A stretch of 64,000 nucleotides of DNA from Roseiarcus sp963742305 (GTDB lineage: Bacteria; Pseudomonadota; Alphaproteobacteria; Rhizobiales; Beijerinckiaceae), in NCBI GenBank assembly GCA_963742305.1, contig CAVULN010000035.1, positions 1-64,000 on the forward strand. Direction: 5' to 3'. The notes below the pieces were generated by a model. It searched no databases and was not told the origin of the DNA. It was given only the letters and a program-made list of their open reading frames with translations. The position numbers and the translations under genes were made by a program. Positions 1 to 8,871 of the stretch are shown here, one piece after another; position 1 is the first letter of the stretch; the number at the start of each line of letters is the position of its first letter.

Positions 1-24
1 CGCTTAACACAATAAGACATATAT

Positions 25-813
25 TCATGTGCTAGTGACTACTGGTGCTTGAACTTGGCCGGCGCGCTTCTCGGCGAAGGCGCGCATGCCTTCCTTCTGG
101 TCCTCGGTGGCGAACAGGGAATGGAAGATGCGCCGCTCGAACCTGACCCCCTCGGCGAGCGTCGTCTCATAGGCGCGGTTGACGGCCTCCTTGGCGGCGA
201 GCACCGCGGGCCTCGACATGGCCGCGATCGTCGCTGCTGCTTTGAGCGCCTCCTCGATCAGCGAGGCGGCCGGCACGATGCGCGAGACGAGGCCCGAGCG
301 CTCGGCTTCGGCCGCGTCCATCATCCGCCCGGTGAGGATCATCTCCATCGCCTTCGATTTGCCGACCGCGCGCGTTAAGCGCTGGGTTCCGCCCGCGCCG
401 GGAATGACGCCGAGCTTGATCTCGGGCTGGCCGAACTTGGCCGTGTCGGCGGCGAGGATGAAGTCGCACATCATCGCGACCTCGCATCCCCCGCCGAGCG
501 CGAAGCCGGCGACCGCGGCGACGATCGGCTTGCGCGTCTTGGCCACATTCTCCCAGCGCGAGATGAAATCGCCGAGAAACGCCTCGGCGAAGGTCTTGTC
601 CTGCATCTCCTTGATGTCGGCGCCGGCGGCGAACGCCTTCTCCGATCCGGTCAGCACGATCGCGCCGATCTTGGGGTCCGACTCGAACGCCTCGAGCGCG
701 GCGTTGAGGTCCTCCATCAGCGCCGCTGACAGCGCGTTCATGGCCTGCGGCCGGTTGAGTTTTATGAGGCCGACCGCCCCATGCGTTTCGACGATGACGT
801 TGGCATAGGTCAT
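25..813 (-). CDS. Enoyl-CoA hydratase (crotonase family)
   Basis: The 262-residue product is a full-length crotonase-fold enzyme, the size expected for short-chain enoyl-CoA hydratases that add water to trans-2-enoyl-CoA in fatty acid or amino acid catabolism. The oxyanion-hole segments are visible: AFAAGADIKEM near residues 61-71 and a glycine-rich ALGGGCE near 105-111, with a glutamate in QPEIKLGVIPGAGG near 129-142. The start is the ATG at 811-813. A paralogue lies at 30241-31041; this copy resembles the short-chain (FadB/PaaF-like) hydratases more closely. The 24 bases left of the stop are AT-rich. Family assignment is secure, exact substrate is not. Confidence 0.93.
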   Translation of the reverse strand: MTYANVIVETHGAVGLIKLNRPQAMNALSAALMEDLNAALEAFESDPKIGAIVLTGSEKAFAAGADIKEMQDKTFAEAFLGDFISRWENVAKTRKPIVAAVAGFALGGGCEVAMMCDFILAADTAKFGQPEIKLGVIPGAGGTQRLTRAVGKSKAMEMILTGRMMDAAEAERSGLVSRIVPAASLIEEALKAAATIAAMSRPAVLAAKEAVNRAYETTLAEGVRFERRIFHSLFATEDQKEGMRAFAEKRAGQVQAPVVTST

Positions 814-965
814 GGGGCGGATCCTTCAGATCTCCCGGCGAGGCTTATCCGATCCAAGATTGCTGGGAAAGACAACGGCTCCCGCCGCGTCGTCGGGCCA
901 GTTTGCCCGGGAGCCGGGATCGTTTAGGGCTGGGCTCGGGAACGAACGCAGCGAGCGGGGCGACG

Positions 966-2477
966 GTGAGCGACTGGGGATCAGGCTATGTCACCGACAT
1001 TCCCTATATCGCGGGCTACTACCCCCAGCAGTCCCCGGTGCACATGGTCGTCGCCGCCCGTCTTGCGGGCGTCGCTGGCGACCTGCCCGACGACGACGAT
1101 CCGGTCGACTATCTCGAGCTCGGATGCGGGAGCGGACTTGGCGCGCTGACGCTCGCTGCGGCGAATCCGTCGTGGCGGGTGACGGGCGTCGACTTCAACC
1201 CGGCGCATATCGCGACCGCTCGCGCGTTCGCCCGGCAATCGGGCCTTCGCAACGCGAGCTTCATCGAAGCCGATCTCGCGACGCTCGCCGGCGCGGGCGT
1301 GGCCGAAGCCATTCCGGAGGCCGATTTCGTCAGCGCGCACGGGCTGTGGAGTTGGGTTCCGCCGCTCGTGCGCGACGGCGTCGTGCGCCTGCTGCGGCAG
1401 AAGGTGCGGGCGGGAGGGCTCGCGCATGTGAGCTACAACGCCCTTCCGGCCTGGCAGGGCGCGCTCGGGATGCAGCGGCTGATCCGCACGGCCGGCCTCG
1501 CCAGAGCCCGGCGCAGCGACCGGCAGGCGCTGGCGGGTTTGGAGCTCCTGCGCGCGCTGCACGGCGCGGGCGCCAGCCATCTTGCCGGAATCCCCTTCGT
1601 CGACAAGCTCGTCATGAGCATGGCGGATTTGCCGCCCGCCTATCTCGCGCATGAGTTCATGAACGCGAACTGGTCGCCCTGTTTCCATGCGGATGTGGTC
1701 GCTGCTCTGTCGGAGGCGAAGCTCGAATGGATTGGACCGGCGAACCTGCTCGAGACCCTGACCGGCCTGATTCTCACCCCGGCCGAGCGCAAGGTCTTCG
1801 AGAGCGTCGAGGATCCGCTCGAACGCGAATTGATCAAGGACCTGTGCCTCGCGCGCTCGCTTCGGCATGATCTTTTCGTCCGCGGGCCGAACCGCCTGGC
1901 GGGCGTCGATCTGCACGAATTGCTGCGCGAGATCACGCTCACGCTCACCGTCAACCCCGCCGAATTCTCCTACGAGATCGAGCTGGCGAAGGGCGCCGCG
2001 CAGCTTTCGCGCGACATCTACGCCCCAATGGTCGAGGCGCTCGCCAAGGGGCCGCAGCCAGTCGGGACGCTGATCGCGCTCGCCCCGCCCACGGAGCGCG
2101 CGCCGCCCAATCCGGCCGAGATCCTCGCGATCCTCATCGGCGGCGGGCAGGCCGTTCCGGTCCTGCGCCCGGGCGCGCCGCAGTCTGATGAGGCGAAGGC
2201 GCTGAACGCGATGATCGCGGCGGCGTTCGGGCGCCCCGAGCGCCGCGGCGCGCGGCTGGCGCTCGCTTCAACCGCCCTGGGGGCCGGACTTCCCGCCGAT
2301 TCGTTCGACCTCTTCGTTCAGCGCCGAATGGATCTCGGCGAAGACGCCAAGGCCCTCGACTCATGGTTCGGCCATTTCGGCGCGAATTTAGAGCCCGAGG
2401 CGAGGGAAAAGGCGCAGATCATGCTGTCGCGCGCGCTCTCCCGTCGCGCTATCTTTCCTTCCGCCGGCCTTGGCTAG
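966..2477 (+). CDS. SAM-dependent methyltransferase with methyltransferase regulatory domain
   Basis: Residues about 47-60 hold a class I methyltransferase motif (YLELGCGSGLGALTLA) followed by the acidic SAM-ribose loop (VTGVDFNP). The rest, roughly residues 200-500, matches the layout of proteins with a MethyTransf_Reg domain (PF10119), which are about 500 residues long; this product is 503. A GTG start at 966 is chosen because the preceding in-frame residues are low-complexity, a purine-rich AGCGGGG lies just upstream, and family members begin close to the WGxGYVTDIPY segment. Substrate unknown. It converges with the PEP-CTERM gene, and their 3' ends overlap by tens of bases. No operon partner on this strand. 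Confidence 0.85.
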   Translation: MSDWGSGYVTDIPYIAGYYPQQSPVHMVVAARLAGVAGDLPDDDDPVDYLELGCGSGLGALTLAAANPSWRVTGVDFNPAHIATARAFARQSGLRNASFIEADLATLAGAGVAEAIPEADFVSAHGLWSWVPPLVRDGVVRLLRQKVRAGGLAHVSYNALPAWQGALGMQRLIRTAGLARARRSDRQALAGLELLRALHGAGASHLAGIPFVDKLVMSMADLPPAYLAHEFMNANWSPCFHADVVAALSEAKLEWIGPANLLETLTGLILTPAERKVFESVEDPLERELIKDLCLARSLRHDLFVRGPNRLAGVDLHELLREITLTLTVNPAEFSYEIELAKGAAQLSRDIYAPMVEALAKGPQPVGTLIALAPPTERAPPNPAEILAILIGGGQAVPVLRPGAPQSDEAKALNAMIAAAFGRPERRGARLALASTALGAGLPADSFDLFVQRRMDLGEDAKALDSWFGHFGANLEPEAREKAQIMLSRALSRRAIFPSAGLG

Positions 2478-3659
2478 GGCCTCCGCCCGCGCTCCGTTGC
2501 GAGCGGCGATACTGGAGCCCGAGCAGGCCGAAACCCGCGAGCAGCATCTCCCAGGTCCGCGTTTCGGGAACGGAGACGGAACGACGTCGGCGGTGAATTG
2601 ATAGTCGAAGGTCTTGCCCATTGCCCCGAAAGCGGCGTCCTGATCGGTGGTGAGAACCAGGTCCGCGGTTTGCTCGCCGAGCGCCGCTGCGCTGAAATCG
2701 ATCTTGAGATCGAACGATTCACCTTCGCCCAGAATCGTGTCCGGGATGAACTTGACCAGCGAAAAAGGCCCGGGCGACAGACTGGCGTCAAGCAGCGAAA
2801 GATCGGTCAGGTCAGCCAGGCCGTCGTTGGCGTCGGTCGACAGATTGCTGATCTTCAGATCGACGGATGCGGTCGAGCCGAGCGCAAGCGTTCCAAGGTC
2901 GATCACGCCGGAGCTGAAGTTGCTCGAATATTGCGGGCCGACGCCCTTCCCCGACAGGGAGACATCCTGGGTCCCGCCCTGATTTGTCCCATCGTCGCTG
3001 CCATTGGCGAAGGTCGCGGTCACGCTCGCGCTGGCGGCCCCGTGGTCGGTCGGGGCGAAGCTGTAGCCGAAGCTCGTCTCGGCGCCGTCGGCGAGGTCGA
3101 AACTGCCCCCGGCGCCGGTAAAGACGCCTTTCAAGCCGCCCAGGCTTCCCAAAAGATCGCTTGCGTCGCCGAGCCCCGACAGATTGCCGTCGCCGACATT
3201 GGAAATGGTCACGGTCTCGACGAGGCCCGATATTCCGATCCGAACCAGCGGGGCGCTGCTCGTCGAGACGCTCTCGACCGGCGCCACGCCCACGCCTTGC
3301 AGGGAGATAAACTCGCTTTGCTGGATCTTCAGCCCGAGATTGATCGCTCTCGCGGCGATGGATTCGCTGGCGGCGCCGCGCGCGGCCGGCTCGAACAAAT
3401 AGGTGAGCGGCAGGTCGGCTTTCGTGAGGGCGCCGACCGAAACCGGGCCGCCCGAGAACGGCGCCGTCGCGGCGGAAACCGAGCCCGAACTGATCGAGCC
3501 GAGGACGATCATGCCGAACGTCTTGCTCGACGACGAGCCGACCAGCGTGTCGCCGAAATCGACCGTGGCGGGCGCGGAGAACAACTGGGCCGAAGCCGGA
3601 GACGCTTCGGCGGCCACCGCCGCCAGCGCGGACGCCGCAGTCAACCACGACCTTCTCAT
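2388..3659 (-). CDS. Exported choice-of-anchor-D-like protein with frameshifted PEP-CTERM signal
   Basis: The start is the ATG at 3659: AAGGAG sits nine bases upstream, and a signal peptide (MRRSWLTAASALAAVAA, cleavage near ASAQ) follows. The body is Ser/Gly/Asp-rich with repeated beta-type segments such as VDFGDTLVGSS and FATTVTF-like stretches typical of choice-of-anchor-D/ASPM-SPD-2-Hydin domains. In the annotated frame the C-terminus becomes Arg-rich nonsense. Adding one base near 2575-2580 gives VPSPVPETRTWEMLLAGFGL, then LGLQYRR, a textbook PEP-CTERM sorting signal (VPEP-like motif, hydrophobic helix, arginines), ending at a TAG at 2449-2451 after about 403 residues. Such proteins are handled by exosortase at the cell envelope. 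The frameshift is seen; whether it is biological or a sequencing error is open. Confidence 0.8.
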   Translation of the reverse strand: MRRSWLTAASALAAVAAEASPASAQLFSAPATVDFGDTLVGSSSSKTFGMIVLGSISSGSVSAATAPFSGGPVSVGALTKADLPLTYLFEPAARGAASESIAARAINLGLKIQQSEFISLQGVGVAPVESVSTSSAPLVRIGISGLVETVTISNVGDGNLSGLGDASDLLGSLGGLKGVFTGAGGSFDLADGAETSFGYSFAPTDHGAASASVTATFANGSDDGTNQGGTQDVSLSGKGVGPQYSSNFSSGVIDLGTLALGSTASVDLKISNLSTDANDGLADLTDLSLLDASLSPGPFSLVKFIPDTILGEGESFDLKIDFSAAALGEQTADLVLTTDQDAAFGAMGKTFDYQFTADVVPSPFPKRGPGRCCSRVSACSGSSIAARNGARAEALAKAGGRKDSATGERARQHDLRLFPRLGL

Positions 3660-3668
3660 CCCCTTCAT

Positions 3669-4045
3669 CTCCTTCAGGCGCGTCTTCAAGCCCAAGCGCG
3701 GGTCTGACGCTCGAAGCGGAGAAATGCTAAAACGCAGCGCGCCGCCCGTAAAGAGCCTCGCGAGGTCGCCGGCTCCTGGCTAAAATCGTCTGCTCGCGCA
3801 TCGCGAAATGCCGGGAAGAAACGCAAACGCCGAGTCCTGGAGGGCTATCGCTCATCGTCGGGTGGGCGGGAGTGGTAAGTGCGACGCCTTCGGGGCGCGC
3901 GCTCACTTCCAAGGCAAAGGAAAAGGCGGCCGCGTAGCGCGCGCCAGCGAGGCCGACCGCGCCGCCGGACATCGACGGGAGGCCCGAAGGCGAGGCGCCA
4001 TGCAATTTCATCTCAACGGCTTCAGGCCCGGCGATCCTGAGGTCC
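3669..4045 (+). other. Intergenic stretch with no convincing gene
   Basis: This roughly 375-base divergent region separates the PEP-CTERM gene (minus) from the hydroxylase pseudogene (plus). Open frames exist on both strands, including one of 147 codons on the minus strand that crosses into the pseudogene, but they have no recognisable domain, no good ribosome binding site and no signal peptide. It presumably carries the promoters of both flanking genes. Confidence 0.5.
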
Positions 4046-4063
4046 ATGAGGCGGCGTCGGGCG

Positions 4064-5930
4064 ATGACGCCATCCGACGCGTTGCCCGAAGTCGTCGACG
4101 TCCTGATCGTCGGCTGCGGGCCCGCGGGTCTGACGCTCGCCGCGCAGCTCGCGGCGTTCCCCGAAATCACAAGCCTGATCGTCGAGCAGAAGCCGGGGCG
4201 GCTCCTGCTCGGCCAGGCGGACGGCGTCGCCTGCCGGACGATGGAGATGTTCGAGGCGTTCGGCTTCGCCGAGCGGGTTCGCAGGGAAGCTTATTGGGTC
4301 AACGAGACGACGTTCTGGAAGCCGGACGACAGGGATGGCGGCAGGATTGTGCGCGGCGGCCGGATTCAGGACACCGAGGACGGCCTCTCGGAATTCCCGC
4401 ACGTGATCCTGAATCAGGCCTGGGTGCATGACTTCGACCTCGACATCATGCGCAACGCCCGGCGCGGCTTCTGCAGCGCATTCCGCGGCTGGTCGACTCG
4501 AAGTCTCAGCCCGCCAGCCGGCGGCGTTTCGGACTACCCGTGACCGCGCGGCTCGAGCGGCTCGACCTCGGCCGCGAGGGGCGGACCGAGACGGTAAGGG
4601 CCCGGTACGCGGTCGGCTGCGACGGCGCGCGCAGCGCCGTCAGAACGTCGCTCCGGCGCGCGCTGCACGGGGATTCGGCCAATCAGGCCTGGGGCGTCAT
4701 GGACGTGCTGGCGGTCACCGACTTCCCCGACGTTCGCTTCAAGTCGGCGATCCAGTCGGCCAGCGAAGGCAACGCTCTCATCATTCCGCGTGAAGGCGGA
4801 TATCTGTTCCGCGTCTATATCGAGCTCGAGAAGCTCAGCGGCGGCGAGAGGGTCTCGCGCCTCAACATCACCAGCGATCATCTGGTTGCAGCGGCGCAGC
4901 GCATTCTCCGTCCTATACGCTGGAGGTGAAAGAGATCGCGTGGTGGTCCGTCTACGAGATCGGCCAGCGGCTTTGCGACAAGTTCGACGACCTGGCGAAG
5001 GACGCGCCGCAAGAGGACTTCCCGCGGGTCTCCATCGCCGGCGACGCCTGCCACACCCACAGCCCGAAGGCCGGGCAGGGCATGAACGTCTCGATGCAGG
5101 ACGCGTTCAACCTGGGATGGAAACTTGCGGCGGTCCTCCTTGGGCTGTCCGCCGCAGATTCTGCGCACCTACTCGAGCGAGCGCCACGCCGTCGCCCAGG
5201 AGCTGATCGACTTCGACCGCAAGTGGTCGAGAATGTTCAGCGCTCCGCCGAAGGACGCCTCCAAATCTGACGGCGAAGGGATCGATCCGGCGGAGTTCCA
5301 GACCTATTTCATGCAGCAGGCGCGCTTCACGGCCGGAACGGCCACCTGCTATCGCCCGTCGATCCTGACGGGCAAGCCGACGTGGCTGCGCCTCGCCGAA
5401 GGGTTCACGATCGGCATGCGCTTTCATTCCGCGCCGGTCATCCGCCTCGCTGACGCGAGGCCGGTTCGAACTGGGGCATGTCGTCAAGGCGGACGGCCGC
5501 TTCCGGCTGTTCGCTTTCGCCGACGCTGAGGACCCCGCGAGCCCGTCGTCCGCGGCTCGCAGCCTTGCGCGATTTTCTTGGCAGCTCCCCGCATTCGCCG
5601 GCGCGAAAACACACGGAGGCCGGCGCCGACATCGACTCCGTCATCGACGTCCGGGCGATCTTCCAAAAGGCTCACCGCGATCTCAGGCTCGATGCCATGC
5701 CCGCCTTCCTCATGCCGAGGAAGCGTCGCTACGGGCTCGTGGACTACGAGAAAATGTTCTGCCCGGACCTGAAGAGCTGGCGCCGACATTTTCGATCTGG
5801 GGGGCGTCGGTCGCAGAGAGGGCTGCGTCGTGGTCGCGCGGCCGGACCAGTATGTCGCGCATGTTCTGCCGCTCGACGGATACGCCGATCTCGAGAGTTT
5901 CTGTGCGGGATTCGATGGCGCCGTGCGGCG
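4064..5930 (+). pseudogene. FAD-dependent phenol 2-monooxygenase-like gene, multiply frameshifted
   Basis: Pieces of a flavoprotein aromatic hydroxylase of the phenol 2-monooxygenase type (about 630 residues when intact) follow in the correct order in changing frames. They are the FAD Rossmann motif VGCGPAGLTLA (about 4105), the NADPH/FAD motif YAVGCDGARSAVR (about 4608), the GD motif VSIAGDACHTHSPKAGQGMN (about 5030-5090), and the thioredoxin-like C-terminal domain with ADGRFRLFAFAD (about 5490), GADIDSVIDVRAIFQ (about 5626) and RPDQYVAHVLPLDGY (about 5840). At least six frame changes are needed, starting with one near 4465. The number of lesions makes this a true pseudogene rather than one sequencing error. 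If intact it would ortho-hydroxylate phenolic substrates. Confidence 0.88.
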
Positions 5931-6011
5931 GCGAATGACCCGACGCAGCGAGCGCCTTTTTCGTGAAAGTCATGCCGGGCGCTCTCGAAACGCGCGCCGG
6001 CAACGCGCCCG

Positions 6012-6127
6012 TTACGCCGTCCAGAGCCTCGCGGGCGCGTCAATTTCCTTGAGCTGATAGTCCCGTCCGGCGCTCTCGGGCAGCGCGGCCTTTTCGCGGA
6101 CGGCGGCGGTCACGAGAATTTGATCTG
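6012..6127 (-). pseudogene. C-terminal fragment of a class III adenylate/guanylate cyclase
   Basis: Read on the minus strand this encodes ADQILVTAAVREKAALPESAGRDYQLKEIDAPARLWTA (shown in pieces: ADQILVTAAV, GRDYQLKEI, ARLWTA), ending at a TAA at 6012-6014. It aligns end to end with the C-terminus of the intact cyclase at 6241-6972 (ADQILLTSAV, HDYRLKGL, VRLWAA). The homology stops abruptly at about 6127, so only some 38 codons survive. It is a remnant of a second cyclase of the same type. Confidence 0.75.
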
Positions 6128-6148
6128 CCTCTCGCGGGACGTGAGCGC

Positions 6149-6184
6149 ATGTACGAGGGCCTGCGCAAGGCCGGGGTTCCCGAG
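6149..6184 (+). pseudogene. Tail fragment of a cyclase-TPR protein
   Basis: The plus strand reads MYEGLRKAGVPE here. This matches the C-terminal signature of long class III cyclases with TolB-like and TPR regions, which is also present as VDGLRKAGVPEG in the pseudogene at 24342-26342. It lies head-to-head with the cyclase fragment at 6012-6127, about 20 bases away. Twelve residues is short, so the call rests on the near-identity to the other copy. Confidence 0.5.
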
Positions 6185-6240
6185 CAGCGACAGGGAGGGT
6201 CGCCCCGGTCTCGGCGCATCTCGATGTCGGCCAGAGGCCC

Positions 6241-6972
6241 TCAGGCGGCCCAGAGCCGGACCGGCTCGGCGAGCCCCTTGAGGCGATAGTCGTGCGGTTC
6301 GCTTGTCTTGAGCTCCGATCGCGCGCGCTCGTAGACAGCGGAGGTCAGCAGGATCTGGTCCGCGGCCGCCGCCGATTGGGCGCGCGAGGCGACGTTCACC
6401 ACCGTTCCGATGGCGGTGAGATCATGATGCGCGCGGCCGAACTCGCCAAAGTTGATCTTTCCGGAATCGATGCCGATCCCGACCCCGATCGCCTCGCCTT
6501 CCGCCCCGAGCGATTTGGACAAAAGCTCCCGCCTAGCCCGCCACCGCTCCTGAATCGCCCGGGCCGCCCGCACCGCCGCGCTCGCGTGGTCATCGCGCCT
6601 GATCGGGAAATTGAACACCGCCATGATCGCGTCGCCCATCGTCTTGTTGACGATGCCGTCCTCTTCCCAGATCGCTTCGGCGCACTCGTCGTAGAAGGTG
6701 TCGAGGATCTCGGAAATCTCGCCCTGCGGCCGGGACTGCGAGAGGCTGGTGTAGCCCCGTAGGTCGGCGAACAGGATCGTGGCCTCCATCTCGACCTGGC
6801 GAGCTTTCATCACCCTGGTGAACATCATCTCGCAGATCGTGCAGGTGTTCGGATTCATGCGACTCGGGCGGATGCCGAACGCCCGGAAGGGCACGGATGC
6901 GATTCCGCGCAGCGGGACCGGCACATGCATCTGCTGCCAGCAGCCCTTGCAGATGGTCGCCTGGTTGGACAT
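6241..6972 (-). CDS. Class III adenylate/guanylate cyclase with N-terminal double CxxC motif
   Basis: The 243-residue soluble protein would make a cyclic nucleotide from a nucleoside triphosphate. The catalytic domain covers residues about 63-240. The first metal aspartate is D70 in FADLRGYT, the second D114 in TMGDAIMAVF, and the transition-state Asn/Arg pair lies in VVNVASRAQ. Before it are two cysteine pairs, CKGC (8-11) and CTIC (44-47), spaced like a zinc ribbon or a metal/redox-sensing site; there is no transmembrane segment. Start at the ATG at 6970-6972. It sits alone between cyclase debris and ogt. ATP versus GTP preference cannot be assigned from inspection. Confidence 0.88.
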   Translation of the reverse strand: MSNQATICKGCWQQMHVPVPLRGIASVPFRAFGIRPSRMNPNTCTICEMMFTRVMKARQVEMEATILFADLRGYTSLSQSRPQGEISEILDTFYDECAEAIWEEDGIVNKTMGDAIMAVFNFPIRRDDHASAAVRAARAIQERWRARRELLSKSLGAEGEAIGVGIGIDSGKINFGEFGRAHHDLTAIGTVVNVASRAQSAAAADQILLTSAVYERARSELKTSEPHDYRLKGLAEPVRLWAA

Positions 6973-7178
6973 CTCGATGCTTAAGCTCCAGAGGCTCAGC
7001 GAACCCGCACAATATCACAAATTCAAGGACAGGCGGTTCAGCGGAAAGGGCCTCCAGCGGGCCACCCTTCGCGTTTTCGTCGCAAGGCGGAATGCGCCGG
7101 CAGGAATCGGGTTGAATTTGTGGCCCCGCGGCGCATGTTCCCGTCATCGAAGGGGCCAACGCTTGAACGAGCCGAACC

Positions 7179-7730
7179 ATGCAGCATTATCACGTCTTTG
7201 ACACCGAGATGGGCTTCTGCGCCATCGCGTGGAGCGAGGCCGGAATCGCCCGTTTCCAGTTGCCGGCGAAAAGCGCCGAGGCCGCCGAACGGCTCATCCG
7301 CCGCCGCGCCTCGGGCGCGGAGCCAGGAGCGCCGCCGGAGCATGTCGCGGCGGTGGTCGAGGCGGCGAAACGCTACTTTCGGGGCGAGGAAACGGACTTC
7401 TCCCAGGTCCGGCTCGACCTCGCCGGCGTGGACCCCTTCCTTGTCGAGATTTACGCCGCGCTGCGCCGGGTCGGCTGGGGCCGCACGACCACTTATGGGG
7501 CGCTCGCGAGCGAGATCGGCGCCGCCCGCGAGGCGGCGCGCGACGTGGGTCAGGCGATGGCGAGAAACCCGGCGCCCTTGATCATTCCCTGCCACCGGGT
7601 GCTGGCCGCAGGGGGCCGAATCGGCGGTTTTTCGGCGCCCGGCGGCTCGACGACCAAGATGCGCATGCTGGGGCTGGAGGGCGTTCGCATTCAGCCGCAA
7701 GCGCCAGCCCAGCAATCCTTCGGCTTTTGA
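7179..7730 (+). CDS. ogt: Methylated-DNA--protein-cysteine S-methyltransferase
   Basis: This suicide repair enzyme removes O6-alkyl groups from guanine by transferring them to its own cysteine. The active-site motif IPCHRVL is present with the acceptor cysteine at residue 138, preceded by the helix-turn-helix region (WGRTTTYGALA, residues about 100-110) used for base flipping. The length of 183 residues fits stand-alone Ogt/MGMT without an Ada domain. The ATG at 7179 is used. It is a single-gene unit; a hydrolase remnant follows on the opposite strand. Confidence 0.94.
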   Translation: MQHYHVFDTEMGFCAIAWSEAGIARFQLPAKSAEAAERLIRRRASGAEPGAPPEHVAAVVEAAKRYFRGEETDFSQVRLDLAGVDPFLVEIYAALRRVGWGRTTTYGALASEIGAAREAARDVGQAMARNPAPLIIPCHRVLAAGGRIGGFSAPGGSTTKMRMLGLEGVRIQPQAPAQQSFGF

Positions 7731-7744
7731 GGAGATTTTTCGCT

Positions 7745-7875
7745 CGCTCTCGCCATGACACGCGAGGGCGCCGGCGTTGAGGTCACCCATATGGGTGGCC
7801 ATGAGGCCGTGCGGCTGGCCCGGATGGACGAGGAGCCGGCAATCGGGAATCAGTTCGGCGGACGGCTTCCGACGA
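7745..7875 (-). pseudogene. C-terminal remnant of an alpha/beta hydrolase
   Basis: Between ogt and murB the minus strand encodes AELIPDCRLLVHPGQPHGL followed by MATHMGDLNA. This is the typical C-terminal end of haloperoxidase-like alpha/beta hydrolases, with the catalytic histidine in PHGL. After LNA the frame shifts and a neighbouring frame continues LAFMARAS. No nucleophile elbow or N-terminal half is found upstream because murB ends at 7917. It is a truncated relic lying where cell-wall operons usually continue. Confidence 0.6.
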
Positions 7876-7916
7876 GTTCGATCGCGCCGGGCGACGCGCC
7901 GCATGGGCCGAAACGG

Positions 7917-8861
7917 TCAAGCCGATTGAGTTTCGCCCCCCGGCCCGAGCGCCTCGCCGATGCGCCTGATCTCCCATTCGAGCTTGACGCCGCTCGTCTC
8001 CAGCACCCGCCGTCTCACCTCCTCGCCGAGCGCCTCGAGATCGGCGGCGGTCGCGGCGCCCGTATTGATGAGAAAGTTGCAGTGCATGGTCGAGACTTCG
8101 GCGCCGCCGACGCGTAGGCCCCGGCATCCGGCGCGATCGATCAATTCCCACGCCTTCATGCCCGGCGGATTCTTGAAGGTCGAGCCGCCGGTTTTTTCGC
8201 GGATCGGCTGCGACGCCTCTCTTGCGCGCGTGATGCGCTCCATCTCGGCTTCGATCGCTGCCGGATCGCCGGGGCTGCCCTGAAATGTCGCGCGGGTGAA
8301 CACGATGTCGGCGGGCGCGAGGCTATGCCGGTAGGAAAAGCCCATCTCAGCGTTCGAAAAGGCGCGGCGCGCGCCAGTCCGGTCGAGCCCATGCGCCTCG
8401 ACCAGCGCATCCCTGACCTCGCCGCCATGCGCGCCCGCGTTCATGACCAGAGCCCCGCCGATCGAGCCCGGCACGCCGCGCAGGAACGCGAGCCCATCGA
8501 CGCCCGCTTTCGCCGCCGCCTTGGCGACAAACTGGTCGGGCGCTGCGGCGCCGGCGATGACGCGGGCGCCCTCCGCAATCTCGACTGCGCCGAAAGCCCG
8601 GCCGCCGAGCCTTATGACGACGCCGACCACTCCGCCGTCGCGCACGATGAGATTCGAGCCGAGCCCGATCGTCGTCACGGGGATCTCGCGCGGCAGGGCG
8701 GCGAGGAGACAGGCGAGATCGTCCTCGTCGGCCGGGGAATACAGGGCCTCCGCAGGACCGCCGACCCGGAACCAGGTCGCTTCCGCGATCGGAGCGTTGG
8801 CGACAAGCCGTCCGCGGAGTTTCGGCGCCCGCGCCTTCACCTCGTCGACAAGGAGCGACAT
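7917..8861 (-). CDS. murB: UDP-N-acetylenolpyruvoylglucosamine reductase
   Basis: MurB reduces the enolpyruvyl ether to UDP-MurNAc with NADPH and bound FAD in cytoplasmic peptidoglycan synthesis. The FAD-binding part shows TTIGLGSNLIVRDGG (residues about 61-75) and the helix segment FLRGVPGSIGGALVMNAGAHGGE (about 127-149, quoted in part: GVPGSIGGAL, MNAGAHGGE). The C-terminal domain has GSTFKNP with the catalytic serine region and CRGLRVGGAEVS. Length 314 is normal for the short (type II) MurB. It lies 10 bases downstream of murC on the same strand, so the two are co-transcribed. Confidence 0.97.
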   Translation of the reverse strand: MSLLVDEVKARAPKLRGRLVANAPIAEATWFRVGGPAEALYSPADEDDLACLLAALPREIPVTTIGLGSNLIVRDGGVVGVVIRLGGRAFGAVEIAEGARVIAGAAAPDQFVAKAAAKAGVDGLAFLRGVPGSIGGALVMNAGAHGGEVRDALVEAHGLDRTGARRAFSNAEMGFSYRHSLAPADIVFTRATFQGSPGDPAAIEAEMERITRAREASQPIREKTGGSTFKNPPGMKAWELIDRAGCRGLRVGGAEVSTMHCNFLINTGAATAADLEALGEEVRRRVLETSGVKLEWEIRRIGEALGPGGETQSA

Positions 8862-8871
8862 CGGCGAAACG

